A stretch of DNA of 64,000 nucleotides, taken from positions 45,807-109,806 of the forward strand of contig QPMI01000158.1 of assembly GCA_004431415.1 (NCBI GenBank). Reading direction: 5' to 3'. The DNA comes from Cyanophora paradoxa. Taxonomy: Eukaryota; Glaucocystophyceae; Cyanophorales; Cyanophoraceae. The translations under genes were made by a program, and so were the position numbers. The notes under the pieces are model-generated. The model was not told where the DNA came from and did not search any database. It worked only from the letters and a program-made list of their open reading frames with translations. Position 1 is the stretch's first letter, and the number at the start of each line of letters is the position of its first letter. This document shows, one piece after another, positions 38,456 through 46,927 of this stretch.

Positions 38456-39463
38456 ATGTCGACTGTGTTCACTCCGGTTTTTAGTTTGAGTGCCTCAGCT
38501 GTCCATAACGTGCAACACACTGTTTATGATCTAAACGAGTCATTCCCTTCGACTGAAACAGCGAAATCTGATTCTTTCAATGAGACTTCCATACTCAGAG
38601 TCAAAGAACTCAGAGCCGACAAGGCTGGTGGAATCGTTAAAGCTACTCAAATGATCGTATCTAATCGACCCGCAAAAACAGGGGATCTGTTTACCAAAGA
38701 TAATCTATATGAAGGTCAACAGGATTATCAAACGCAGTTTAATCCGGCTAATAGGAATTCCGCGGCTTTTCAAGTTATTAGTGGTGGGGCATGGATTGGG
38801 ACTGGCTTAGGGGTTAATGGGAGTGCGACAATTACAGGAAGCCTTACAGCTGGATCATTTGGGACAGTTAAAACGACTACTATTGATTCTGGGGGCAATA
38901 CAGAATTAGTAATCAAGCGAAATAATGAGAATATCGCTTCTACATTTGTGAAAACTTCCACCAATTCAACAGCGAATGCAGTCGCTGGAACTTACAACTG
39001 GAAAGGTCTTTCTATCAATGGAACGGATTCTTACCTTGCTACTCCTAACCATCCACGGTTTTGTGTTGGACTTTCACAAACAGCATCTCCAAATCTCTAC
39101 ATACCTGCTTATCAATATACTTGGACAAATGTTGGGAATCACATGAATGCATCAACAGGAATATTCACAGCACCTGTATCGGGGCATTACAGATTCGTAT
39201 TCACTGGAACAACATCAAATGATACAGCCTTCGTAATTGTGGATTTGAGGGTAAATAATTCAAATCCAAATGGTTATCCCTTGGCTGGATTCACAGGAGT
39301 TGTAGGAGCTGCTCAATATAGATCCATAGGGTTAAATGCTCTTCTTAACATATCGGCTGGGGATACTGTAAGGTTATTTGTAAGAGGTGTTGGTGGTGGA
39401 GCCATATTTTCAGATGCCAATTCTTATTGTGTATGGACGGGTGAATTAATTTCGGCAATATAA
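38456..39463 (+). CDS. Fibre-tip protein with C-terminal C1q/TNF-like domain
   Basis: 335 residues from ATG 38456, 20 bp after the fibre gene. The N-terminal part carries ISGGAWIGTGLGVNGSATIT repeats typical of phage-like fibre shafts. The C-terminal 130 residues read YTWTNVGNHMNASTGIFTAP followed by SGHYRFVFTG and end NISAGDTVRLFVRG...YCVWTGELI. That is the strand pattern of a C1q-like trimeric jelly roll, which typically binds ligands at fibre tips. It is probably a receptor-binding or trimerisation component in the same transcription unit as the fibre gene. Confidence 0.75.
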   Translation: MSTVFTPVFSLSASAVHNVQHTVYDLNESFPSTETAKSDSFNETSILRVKELRADKAGGIVKATQMIVSNRPAKTGDLFTKDNLYEGQQDYQTQFNPANRNSAAFQVISGGAWIGTGLGVNGSATITGSLTAGSFGTVKTTTIDSGGNTELVIKRNNENIASTFVKTSTNSTANAVAGTYNWKGLSINGTDSYLATPNHPRFCVGLSQTASPNLYIPAYQYTWTNVGNHMNASTGIFTAPVSGHYRFVFTGTTSNDTAFVIVDLRVNNSNPNGYPLAGFTGVVGAAQYRSIGLNALLNISAGDTVRLFVRGVGGGAIFSDANSYCVWTGELISAI

Positions 39464-39471
39464 GTAAAAGA

Positions 39472-39735
39472 ATGTCGCACAACTATCAAGTTGTTTTAAC
39501 TGAAACCGAGAAACTCGGAATGGAATACTGTGCCTTCTCTGTTCAGGATTGGATCGATAATGCTGCTCATAATAGGGCGAGAATTGCGATTGATGAGATT
39601 GTGGACAAAGAAGTTAAATCGTGTATTGGTGCTGGAATTCCGATTCCACTCACAAAGGAAGCGATTGTAGAGCAAGCGTTTAATCGGGGGACTGTTCGAA
39701 AGGCAAGCGAAATTCCTGTGAGTGCTCCTATGTAA
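39472..39735 (+). CDS. Small phage-like protein of fibre neighbourhoods
   Basis: 87 residues from ATG 39472, 8 bp after the C1q-like gene. The sequence LTETEKLGMEYCAFSVQDWI followed by DNAAHNRARIAIDEIV is very like a short protein often found beside tail-fibre genes in phages and some giant-virus genomes; this is recognition from memory, not a search. Its role is unknown. It is the last gene of the rightward arm, about 45 bp from the right TIR. Confidence 0.65.
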   Translation: MSHNYQVVLTETEKLGMEYCAFSVQDWIDNAAHNRARIAIDEIVDKEVKSCIGAGIPIPLTKEAIVEQAFNRGTVRKASEIPVSAPM

Positions 39736-39781
39736 AGAGAGATGGGTTTATTGTTATTTTTCATAGATCATGCATAAGAAA

Positions 39782-41262
39782 GGCATGTATCTTGCATAGT
39801 GGGCGGGGCGCACTGTTTCACACTAAGGTCAATCGATTTTCATAGAGTCTCAGACTGATAACAATAAGATAAATAATAAACTACTTTATAATTAATAAAA
39901 ACTACTTTAAACTACTCAACTACCTATGTTAAACTACGCAAATTAATACCGCAAACTACGCATTTAATACCAAAACTACGCAACTACGCAAGTTTTTCAC
40001 TTCTCTAATTTTTTTCCACCCCTACTCTCAAACTTTTTCAGAAAGTTGCGTAGTTGCGTAGTTTTGGTATTAAATGCGTAGTTTTCGGTATTAAAAGCGA
40101 TCAGATTGCGTAGTTTTCATGCGTAGTTAATTTATTTTGCGTAGTCTCCGATTGCCCGCATGCATTTCGGTGCGAAACAATTGCGTAGCCTATAAAACGG
40201 TCGTGTTGCAGTGCGAAACGATCGCGTAGCTTTCCTTTGTAGCATGCCGGCGCTCTTTTCAGTAGTGAACTCATGGTATATATCATAGAATCATATTGAT
40301 ATTAATAAGAAACTACTTTATAATATATATATAAACTACTTGAAACTACTCAACTTACCCTGAAAAACTACGCAATTCGAAACCAAAACTACGCAAACGA
40401 AACCAAAACTACGCAACTACGCAAGTTTTACACTTTTCTAAATTTTTCCCGCCCCGAATCTCAGACTTTTTCAGAAAGTTGCGTAGTTGCGTAGTTTTGG
40501 TATCTTTTCAGTAGTTCCCGGTATTAAATTGCGTAGTTTCTTTGAGTAGTTGCGATAGATTGCGTAGTTTCCTATGAGTAGCCGATCGATCTCGATGCGA
40601 AACTCATACATTTACGTTGCGCACAGTCCGCCGCACAGTGCGCCGCACACTCTCGATGCGCGCGACATGTTTCATACAGCACATGATAATTGTTTACGTT
40701 GTTACAGGTGTTACAGGTCTTGCCCAAACTCGGGAACCAAGACCCCACTCCTTGGGCGGACTTTGGGATAAACCTGTAACACCTGTAACACTGAATAAGA
40801 CCAATTAAAAAACAAAACAATCAATCATAATATATCATAGATCTACTTTGTTTTATAGAGAGCCGCATGCAGAACGTTCCATGCAGCTCATGGTAGTTGT
40901 TTATGATGAAACGGCGCGTGATCGTCGCTTTTATATTGAAAATTCAGAACAAACACACATATACAACTCCCGGCTTTTAGACTGAGGCAAGTTATAATTA
41001 AACTAAGTTGAGTCACACCTCTAATATAATAAAACTCACGAGATATATAAGTCTACTCATCGAGAATATAGCTAAACTTCACATAAACTATACATATTTC
41101 ACATATTTTATTAAAAAGAAGTTATAACCCACGATAAAATAAATACAAATCACCGATAAAATACACACATATTCACGATAGATATATTATAAATACAGGT
41201 TATATACTAACAAGATCAATTTAAATAAGCCGAGGTCTAAAAGCCGGGAGTTGTATATGTGT
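39782..41262 (-). repeat. Right terminal inverted repeat of element 1
   Basis: Mirror image of 13415-14893, ending GTTGTATATGTGT at 41262. It contains ACTACGCAA hairpin blocks at about 39900-40140 and 40330-40575 and the TGTTACAGG hairpin at 40700-40790. Confidence 0.92.
40700..40790. repeat. Hairpin with 19-bp arms in right TIR
   Basis: Arms 40700-40718 and 40772-40790 are perfect inverted complements; mirror of 13887-13976. Confidence 0.85.
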
Positions 41263-41268
41263 GGCGTC
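41263..41268. repeat. Right target-site duplication GGCGTC of element 1
   Basis: Directly repeats 13409-13414; the host sequence GAGATCGCCCGGGGGGACG then continues as in the empty sites at 4613 and 8456. Confidence 0.9.
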
Positions 41269-41813
41269 GAGATCGCCCGGGGGGACGTCGCCGTCTGAAC
41301 ATAGAAAATCAGAGCGCGAAGTACATCCGCGGGATCGTGTAATAATTACAACCGCCCACCGTGGAATGAGAAGGCGACCGCGAGGGGGTGGCGCATGCGC
41401 AGTCGTCGTCGGCAGGCGCCGCCGGACAGGCGAGCTCCGCGTGGGCGACGTCCCTCAGGGTCAGCGAGCTCGGGGGCGTCTTGACGTGCGGCGCGTCGAG
41501 GCACAGGTCGTGCATCCGAACGCCGGCGTCGAAGTCGTATGCGTCTGCGGCGGCAATGGGGAACTTCATGGTCAGACAGCGGTTTGGAGACAGGAGTGGA
41601 TTAATATTGAAGACTGGGATATTTGGCCAGATCTAGAGCGCTAGCCTCCTGACATTTGCGATAAAGCGCCGGCGCGCCCTTCGCATCTGGGCTGGCCATG
41701 GGAGGGAGCGCACCCGAATCACAATCGGCATACGCGTCGTCGCAGACGCGCAGGCTCTTCGGATTCAGGCGTTGGAAGTCTTCCACCGTGGGGGCGAGAG
41801 TGCGGCAGGCCAT
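41263..41813 (-). pseudogene. Host gene M copy 3, N-terminal half, cut by element 1
   Basis: ATG 41813 opens MACRTLAPTVEDFQRLNPKS, followed by the VCDDAYADCDSGAL and MKFPIAAADAYDFDAG blocks, then TATSPRAIS up to the element boundary. The reading of gene M resumes at 13414 on the other side of the element. Adjacent sequence at 41315-41340 differs from copies 1 and 2 (GCGCGAAGTACATCCGCGG), so the copy also diverged outside the insertion. Confidence 0.55.
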
Positions 41814-42373
41814 CGCTCTGGTTTGGCAGTTGAGTAGCGACCGCAGGCTCCGCAGCTCGAAGAAGGCCGGTTGTTGTCGTGCGGAACTTGGAACTGGCAC
41901 GAACGCCACGCGCGTATTGAGCTGAGGCGACTGAGCTGCAGCCTGCAGGTGTGAATGCGAGCGTACGCGTCTCGCCTCTGCTCTCTGCAACTGCTTCTTC
42001 TTAAGCTTCTAGATCTGTTAACCGTGAACGTTGCTGCTGCTTCTGCTCAGCCTCAGCCTCAGCTGCGCATGCAGGGCGGCGGCCCGGCGGCCCCAGCAGG
42101 GCCCAGGCTGCCAGGCTGCTCACTGCTCAGCTCAGCGAGAGCATTGGACGAAATTGGGGGCCCAGCAGTGGGCCAGGCCCGGCGCCAGCACTGAGCCAGC
42201 AGGCCTGAGGCTGAGTGCCGGCGCCAGGCACTCAGTGACTGCCAGACAGTGCCAGTCTGCCACAGACTGCCCACAGTCTCACGGTCTGCCAGCCTCCGAT
42301 CCCGCCGCCGGCCCGGCGCCGGCGCCGCCGGGCCGCTGGCGCCGGCGCGGCGGCGCCGGCCCGGCGGCGCCAG

Positions 42374-42615
42374 GCCTACCATGTAACACTTAAGTAATGC
42401 GCGCACTAGTACTTAAGTAATGCGGTCCCAAATTAATGCGTTTTTCGCTGGCAAAACGCATTAATTTGGGACCGCATTAATATCGAAACGCTAAGAAACT
42501 GCTGTATGTACCCCCTTTCAGCAGCCAAAAGGCTTCAAAAGGCATTAATTCGGTACCGCGTGGGTCTAAAAACGCATTAATTTCTGGCGCATTAATTAAG
42601 TGTTACACGGTAGGC
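42374..42615. mobile_element. Foldback / MITE-like element with nested inverted repeats
   Basis: The outer arms GCCTACC-TGTAACACTTAA (from 42374) and its inverted complement (to 42615) enclose a perfect 27-bp inner hairpin, 42418-42444 and 42453-42479, with an 8-bp loop. It is AT-richer than its surroundings. There is no coding capacity and no clear target duplication. Confidence 0.7.
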
Positions 42616-42672
42616 ACTGCGGCATGCGCAGGCCGGCCTAGAGGCTGCCACAGGCTGGCAGCAGGCTGCATT

Positions 42673-42840
42673 GTAAGTTTGGCCGGTCGTCCAGCAAAAC
42701 GCCGCCACGTGAGCGAGGCTCGGAGGAGTCGGAGCCTGCCCCATCGGGTAAGTTAGCCGTGGACCATTCAATGCAGACCATTGATGCACCAGAAGTTGGG
42801 TCCAGAACTGGGCTGCAGAAGTACCGAGTACTACGGCGAG
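42673..42840 (+). repeat. Dispersed host repeat, second full copy
   Basis: Matches 9314-9480 (TAAGTTTGGCCGGTCG, AAAACGCCGCCACGTGAGC, TGCCCCATCGGGT), again about 860-900 bp upstream of the gene M start. Confidence 0.7.
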
Positions 42841-43566
42841 TAGGGCTCAGTATACGTAGGGCCGTCGTAGGCTGCGGTAGGCATGCGCAGCTTGCGGAGT
42901 TGCTCGACACTGAGCCCAGCCCCCATGATCCCCAATGATTCCCCATCACGGCCCCCATGTCTTTTTTTCCGTTACGGCGCGCCCATTCGGTCGGACAGGG
43001 GGCGCACATGATCAAGAAGATTGAATCGGTCCAACATTTCAGCAACCAATGAGCGCGAGGTTTATGAAATTATATATATATATATCTTCATAATATATAT
43101 GTGTACATGTGTTCGGGAACTTCGGCGGCGGAAAGTTCGGCCAACCAATGGCAGCCATGATCAGCCATCAATCAGCCAATGACAGCCATGAATCCCATGA
43201 TCATGATCGATCATCATGGCATCCAGCCTAGGCGGCTATATATATATAGCTAGGCCGGCGCCTAGATCTAGATTAGGCTGATTAGCAGTGTAATTTAGCA
43301 CTGTTTTAGCAGGCCCCGGCCCCCGGCCCCAGCTCAAACGTTGCGTACCCCACCTTCAATGTCGCGTACCCCGGCTAGCTAGCTCAGAAGCAGCCGGGCC
43401 GGCGCCGGCGCCGCGCGCGAGCGGCCGGCGCCAGGCCGCCCGCCGGCGCCGCCGCCGGCTCAGTCAGTCCGACGGCTGCATAGCCGACGCCTCTGGACGA
43501 GCCTAGCCTGCCTAGGCCTCGAGGCTCGAGCTCGGAGGCGCGTGAGCGCTAGCTCGAGGAGCCGCG

Positions 43567-43639
43567 ACACATATGAATATTCATATTTTAATCCCTCGGC
43601 GTTCCGCCTCAGGATTAAAATATGAATATTCATATGTGT
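43567..43639. repeat. Perfect 28-bp hairpin at the host/element 2 border
   Basis: Arms 43567-43594 (ACACATATGAATATTCATAT...) and 43612-43639 are exact inverted complements around a 17-bp loop (CTCGGCGTTCCGCCTCA) that itself contains a GGCG/CGCC stem. Confidence 0.88.
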
Positions 43640-43640
43640 G

Positions 43641-43870
43641 ATTCGATGTTATATCAATAAAATCGATTAATTTATTTGAATTTTCACATGAATTTTCATA
43701 TTTTTAAATGCATTTTCAATTAATTTAATCGATGTTATATCGATAAACTCGATTAATCGATATTGTATCTTAATTGTAGTTAATCGGAATTATATCTATA
43801 ACTTCGATTAATCTTAATTGAATCCTAAATGAATCTAATCGGAATTATATCAATAAATTCGATTAAATCA
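43641..43870. repeat. Four-copy quasi-palindromic repeat next to element 2 left end
   Basis: The unit AATCG-(A/G)-TTATATC-ATAA--TCGATTAA occurs around 43643, 43728, 43782 and 43837. Each unit is an imperfect palindrome centred on TTATAT. Confidence 0.7.
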
Positions 43871-44026
43871 TGTTCTTTTCCGATTAAATCAATTAAATAT
43901 TTAACTTTGTTACCATAAGTGGTCTAAGTTGACTCACTTTTCATAAACATTTTGAACTCTTAGTCTTCTTGAATTTCTTAAGATGACTCAACTTAGTCAA
44001 CTTAGTCAACTTTGTTACCATAATCA

Positions 44027-44800
44027 ATCAGGGTGGACTCACTTTTAGATCAACTTTGAAATTTCAAGCAAAATCAACTTATATTTCAAAAGTGGATCTT
44101 CTAAGTGGACTCATAATGTTCACTTTGTGATACATTTAAGTTCTAATGCTTACTGTATATGGTCAGGGTTGACTAAGTGGGGGAGTTGACACATTTTTCA
44201 AAATCTTTTATAGAATATTCTTTGGATCTCAAAATTTCCTCTGAAATTTGAGTCAACTCAACCCACTTAGTCAACCTTAGCATTGAAATGGTCACATTTT
44301 TATATACATTTACTCCTTTTACGATTAATATGAATCAACCATGAGTCCACTTAGTATTAAATATCAATCAATGTAAATATAAACAAGGGAATTAAGAGGA
44401 ATGCTTATTGAATATGGTCAGGGTGGACTCACTTTTTCATACAAATCGAATTCCCAAGTAAATTTGACTCTAAACTGTTAGGTGGATCTTCTAAGTGGAC
44501 TCAATATGTTCACTTTGTGATACATGTTAGCTCAAATCCTTACTGTTTATGGTCAGGGTTGACTAAGTGGGGGGAGTTGACACATTTTTTGAAATCCTTT
44601 TTAGAAAACTTTAGGTCCCAAATATTTCCTGTGAAATTTGAGTCAACTCAACCCACTTAGTCAACCCTTGCATTGAATTCGTAACAAAATCCATATACTT
44701 TTACTACTTTTACGATTAATATGAGTCAACCTTGAGTCCACTTTAATATAAATATAATATAATAGGGGGAATCTAGGGCAGATGCTTATTAACATATGAA
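44027..44800 (+). repeat. Two tandem copies of a ~390-bp terminal repeat with GTCAAC/GTTGAC motifs
   Basis: Copy 1 starts about 44027 and copy 2 about 44417. Both contain CAGGGTGGACTCACTTTT, GTGGATCTTCTAAGTGGACT, GTCAGGGTTGACTAAGTGGG, GAGTTGACACATTTTT and its near-inverse GAGTCAACTCAACCCACTTA. A third, shorter relative lies at 50220-50415 inside the element. Confidence 0.8.
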
Positions 44801-45538
44801 TTATTGAGCCTATGATACTTACATAGTCACGCTGGTCTCGTTAAGAGGATTCCGAATCTGTTTTTATCTTTGTAAGATGATGAGTTGGTGAAGAGATACA
44901 TGCATTTTAGTGTTTTGTATGGGGTTTAATGATATGATGTCATAATGCATGGGTTTTCGTCAACAGTTAAATGAACAGTTAAGTGGACACCGTTTCACGA
45001 TAAACGAGTAGACACTGCCTACTCCCAACAGGTGTCCACTTAACTGTTCACTTAATTGTTCACAATTTGCTTCATTGTCTTTCAATAGCTTTCCCACAGA
45101 TCTTGTTTTCAATTGTTGTTGCAGTCCACTATTACAATAGTTGTCTCCTTAACTGTTCACTTATCTGTTCGCTGCGGAAAAAGACGATGACGGACGTGTA
45201 ATTTTACGAAATGATGTCATAATGACGATGCAAATGTATATGATATATATGACACACCATCGAACTCGGGAGATCATGACGATCACGGCGATATATATAT
45301 GTTATATGTTTATGATACATCATTATTACATCATTATGATGCATCATTCCGAAATCTCGAAAAATCGATAATCGGCATCTTCAAACGCTTGTATCTCATC
45401 ACCAGATTATCAAATCGCAACGTTCTGCATATCGCTGTGAAGCGCTTGAAAAGATCTACAAGACTATGTGTATAGCATATGCATATATGTATATCAGTCA
45501 TACATATATTTTGAAAAAACGAGTTTTCGGCTAGCAAA
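44801..45538. other. Non-coding left interior of element 2
   Basis: Holds a 19-bp inverted repeat (44973-44991 and 45031-45049, GAACAGTTAAGTGGACACC), repeats of ATGATGTCATAATG, and TATA-rich tracts. A 67-codon frame at 45334-45537 has no ATG near its 5' end and no recognisable features, so no gene is called. Confidence 0.5.
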
Positions 45539-46924
45539 CTAGCTAGTTTTGGTCCTTTCTCTTAGTGTTCTTTGAGGTTTAGGGGCTGTATATGACTCCT
45601 TAGTAGTCTGAAAGTCATTATACCATCTCTGGCTATTCACTTCTGAAAGTTTCTGTGTCCCTGCTATAGTGAGCTTTTTGAGTTCCCTATTAACTTTGCC
45701 AGCCTTCTCCTTTCTAGCCTCTATCAAAGGCTTATCTGGGACTTCATTAGCAGCTTCTATGCCTTCTCTCCTTATAGCAGCATCAACCCTGGCTTCCTCC
45801 TTGGCTTGCTCTAAGGCATCCACTGTAGGGGTTTCTAGATATTCAACTGCATTCACAGGCAACAGCTCATGGAAAGCAAACCTGTTTTCTATGATCTCAC
45901 CAGTGGGACTCCTTAGCTTAAACTTAAAGCCTTCCCTACTATCAACAGTGTAAACCATCCTAGACCAATTGTTACCCTGTTTAGCAAAGGGGTTCTTCTC
46001 AACTTTCACTCTAACAAACATGCCAGGCTGCATGGTATCAAGATAAGCTATTGATTTCTTGAATCTTTCATCTTCTAATCCCACTATATACCTGTAATGC
46101 TCCTCTGTAGTTTCGCCTGGCTTCATCTTAGTAGCTGAGTGGACTGTATTATTGTAATTATACTCAATGTCACCTAACACATCAAAGAATCTAGCTGTGT
46201 TATTGGCTATGCAGTAGTTTGTGATCAGTCTCTTAATCTGCTTGTTAAAGGCTTCAATTCGACCTTGGCTTCTGTGGTCAGCAGTTCCACTCACTTGGTG
46301 TTCTATGTATTTACTAGATAGATACTCCTGGAATATTCGATTTTGGAATTCACTCCCAGCATCTGATTGAACCTTTACTATGGGTCTTGCCACTCTCATC
46401 TCAAGCTGTTTAAATGCAGCCAATGTAGTGAGAGCTGATTTATCCCTTATAGGTATAACATACCCAGTTCTTAGTGTGGATTCCATTGCAGTCATAAATG
46501 TATCATAACCATTGTTTTGTTTCTTATAAGCTGGGAAAAAGAGCAAATCAATCACATAAGTATCAAGGGGTTGCCTAATTGGGACCATGGGATCTCTCTT
46601 TCTAGATATAGCAGGTGCATTGATCTGAACAACTTCTTGTTTTTTATAGAACTCTTGCAACTGCTTATAGGATTCATCAGGTAACTCAGCCCTCATAGCT
46701 TGAAGCCCTTTGTAACCAGTTCTCACATCATAGAATCTCTTGGCAATCTTGCTAGTTTCTTTCACTGCAATAGCAACTGGGATCTCTACTGGGACAAGCT
46801 CTTTCATCTCTGATTTTTTAACAATTCGAGATTCCCCCTTTTCCTCCTTTGGAACTGTGATGGGCAATAGGTTACCTTGCAGTTGCTCAGTGGTTCTTCT
46901 AACTATTCTTCCAGTTGCTGGCAT
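45539..46924 (-). CDS. rve/DDE integrase of element 2
   Basis: 461 residues from ATG 46924. Catalytic residues D126 (TYVIDLLFFP), D188 (KVQSDAGSEF) and E224 (QGRIEAFNKQ) match the element 1 enzyme number for number, and QEVVQINAP.(I/L)SRKRDP and RQPLDTYVID are shared. The C-terminus ends in a basic tail (LRERTKTS). It follows the PolB stop by only 3 bp, so the two genes are probably co-expressed; in element 1 two small genes separate them. The frame is intact. Confidence 0.93.
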   Translation of the reverse strand: MPATGRIVRRTTEQLQGNLLPITVPKEEKGESRIVKKSEMKELVPVEIPVAIAVKETSKIAKRFYDVRTGYKGLQAMRAELPDESYKQLQEFYKKQEVVQINAPAISRKRDPMVPIRQPLDTYVIDLLFFPAYKKQNNGYDTFMTAMESTLRTGYVIPIRDKSALTTLAAFKQLEMRVARPIVKVQSDAGSEFQNRIFQEYLSSKYIEHQVSGTADHRSQGRIEAFNKQIKRLITNYCIANNTARFFDVLGDIEYNYNNTVHSATKMKPGETTEEHYRYIVGLEDERFKKSIAYLDTMQPGMFVRVKVEKNPFAKQGNNWSRMVYTVDSREGFKFKLRSPTGEIIENRFAFHELLPVNAVEYLETPTVDALEQAKEEARVDAAIRREGIEAANEVPDKPLIEARKEKAGKVNRELKKLTIAGTQKLSEVNSQRWYNDFQTTKESYTAPKPQRTLRERTKTS

Positions 46925-46927
46925 CTC

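Larger units (their letters stand above)
13415..41262. mobile_element. Element 1: complete integrated Polinton-like virus, 27.8 kb
   Basis: The element is bounded by near-identical TIRs (13415-14893 and 39782-41262) and by a 6-bp target duplication. It encodes the hallmark set of a Polinton/PLV: rve-type integrase, long PolB of the protein-primed type, primase-helicase, FtsK/HerA-like packaging ATPase, double-jelly-roll major capsid protein and a penton-like protein, plus a large fibre module. Genes lie in two arms that diverge from 30916-30942. The integrase, PolB, ATPase, MCP and fibre frames are open and only the primase-helicase carries a frameshift, so the insertion looks recent. No adenovirus-type maturation protease was found, which is more like PLVs than classical Polintons. 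The termini begin ACACATATAC rather than the AG usual for Polintons. Confidence 0.93.
41814..43566. other. Host intergenic DNA with palindrome-rich tracts
   Basis: No convincing gene. It contains GC-extreme GGCGCCGGC tracts (42300-42375 and 43395-43460), a foldback element (42374-42615), a host repeat shared with 9314 (42673-42840), a TA/GATC palindrome tract at 43060-43260, and CTAGGCC/GGCGCC-type palindromes up to the element 2 border. Confidence 0.5.

Noticed and set aside
45334-45537. 67-codon frame next to the element 2 integrase
   Set aside because: It starts at a non-ATG codon, lies in repeat-like AT-rich DNA, and has no counterpart in element 1.
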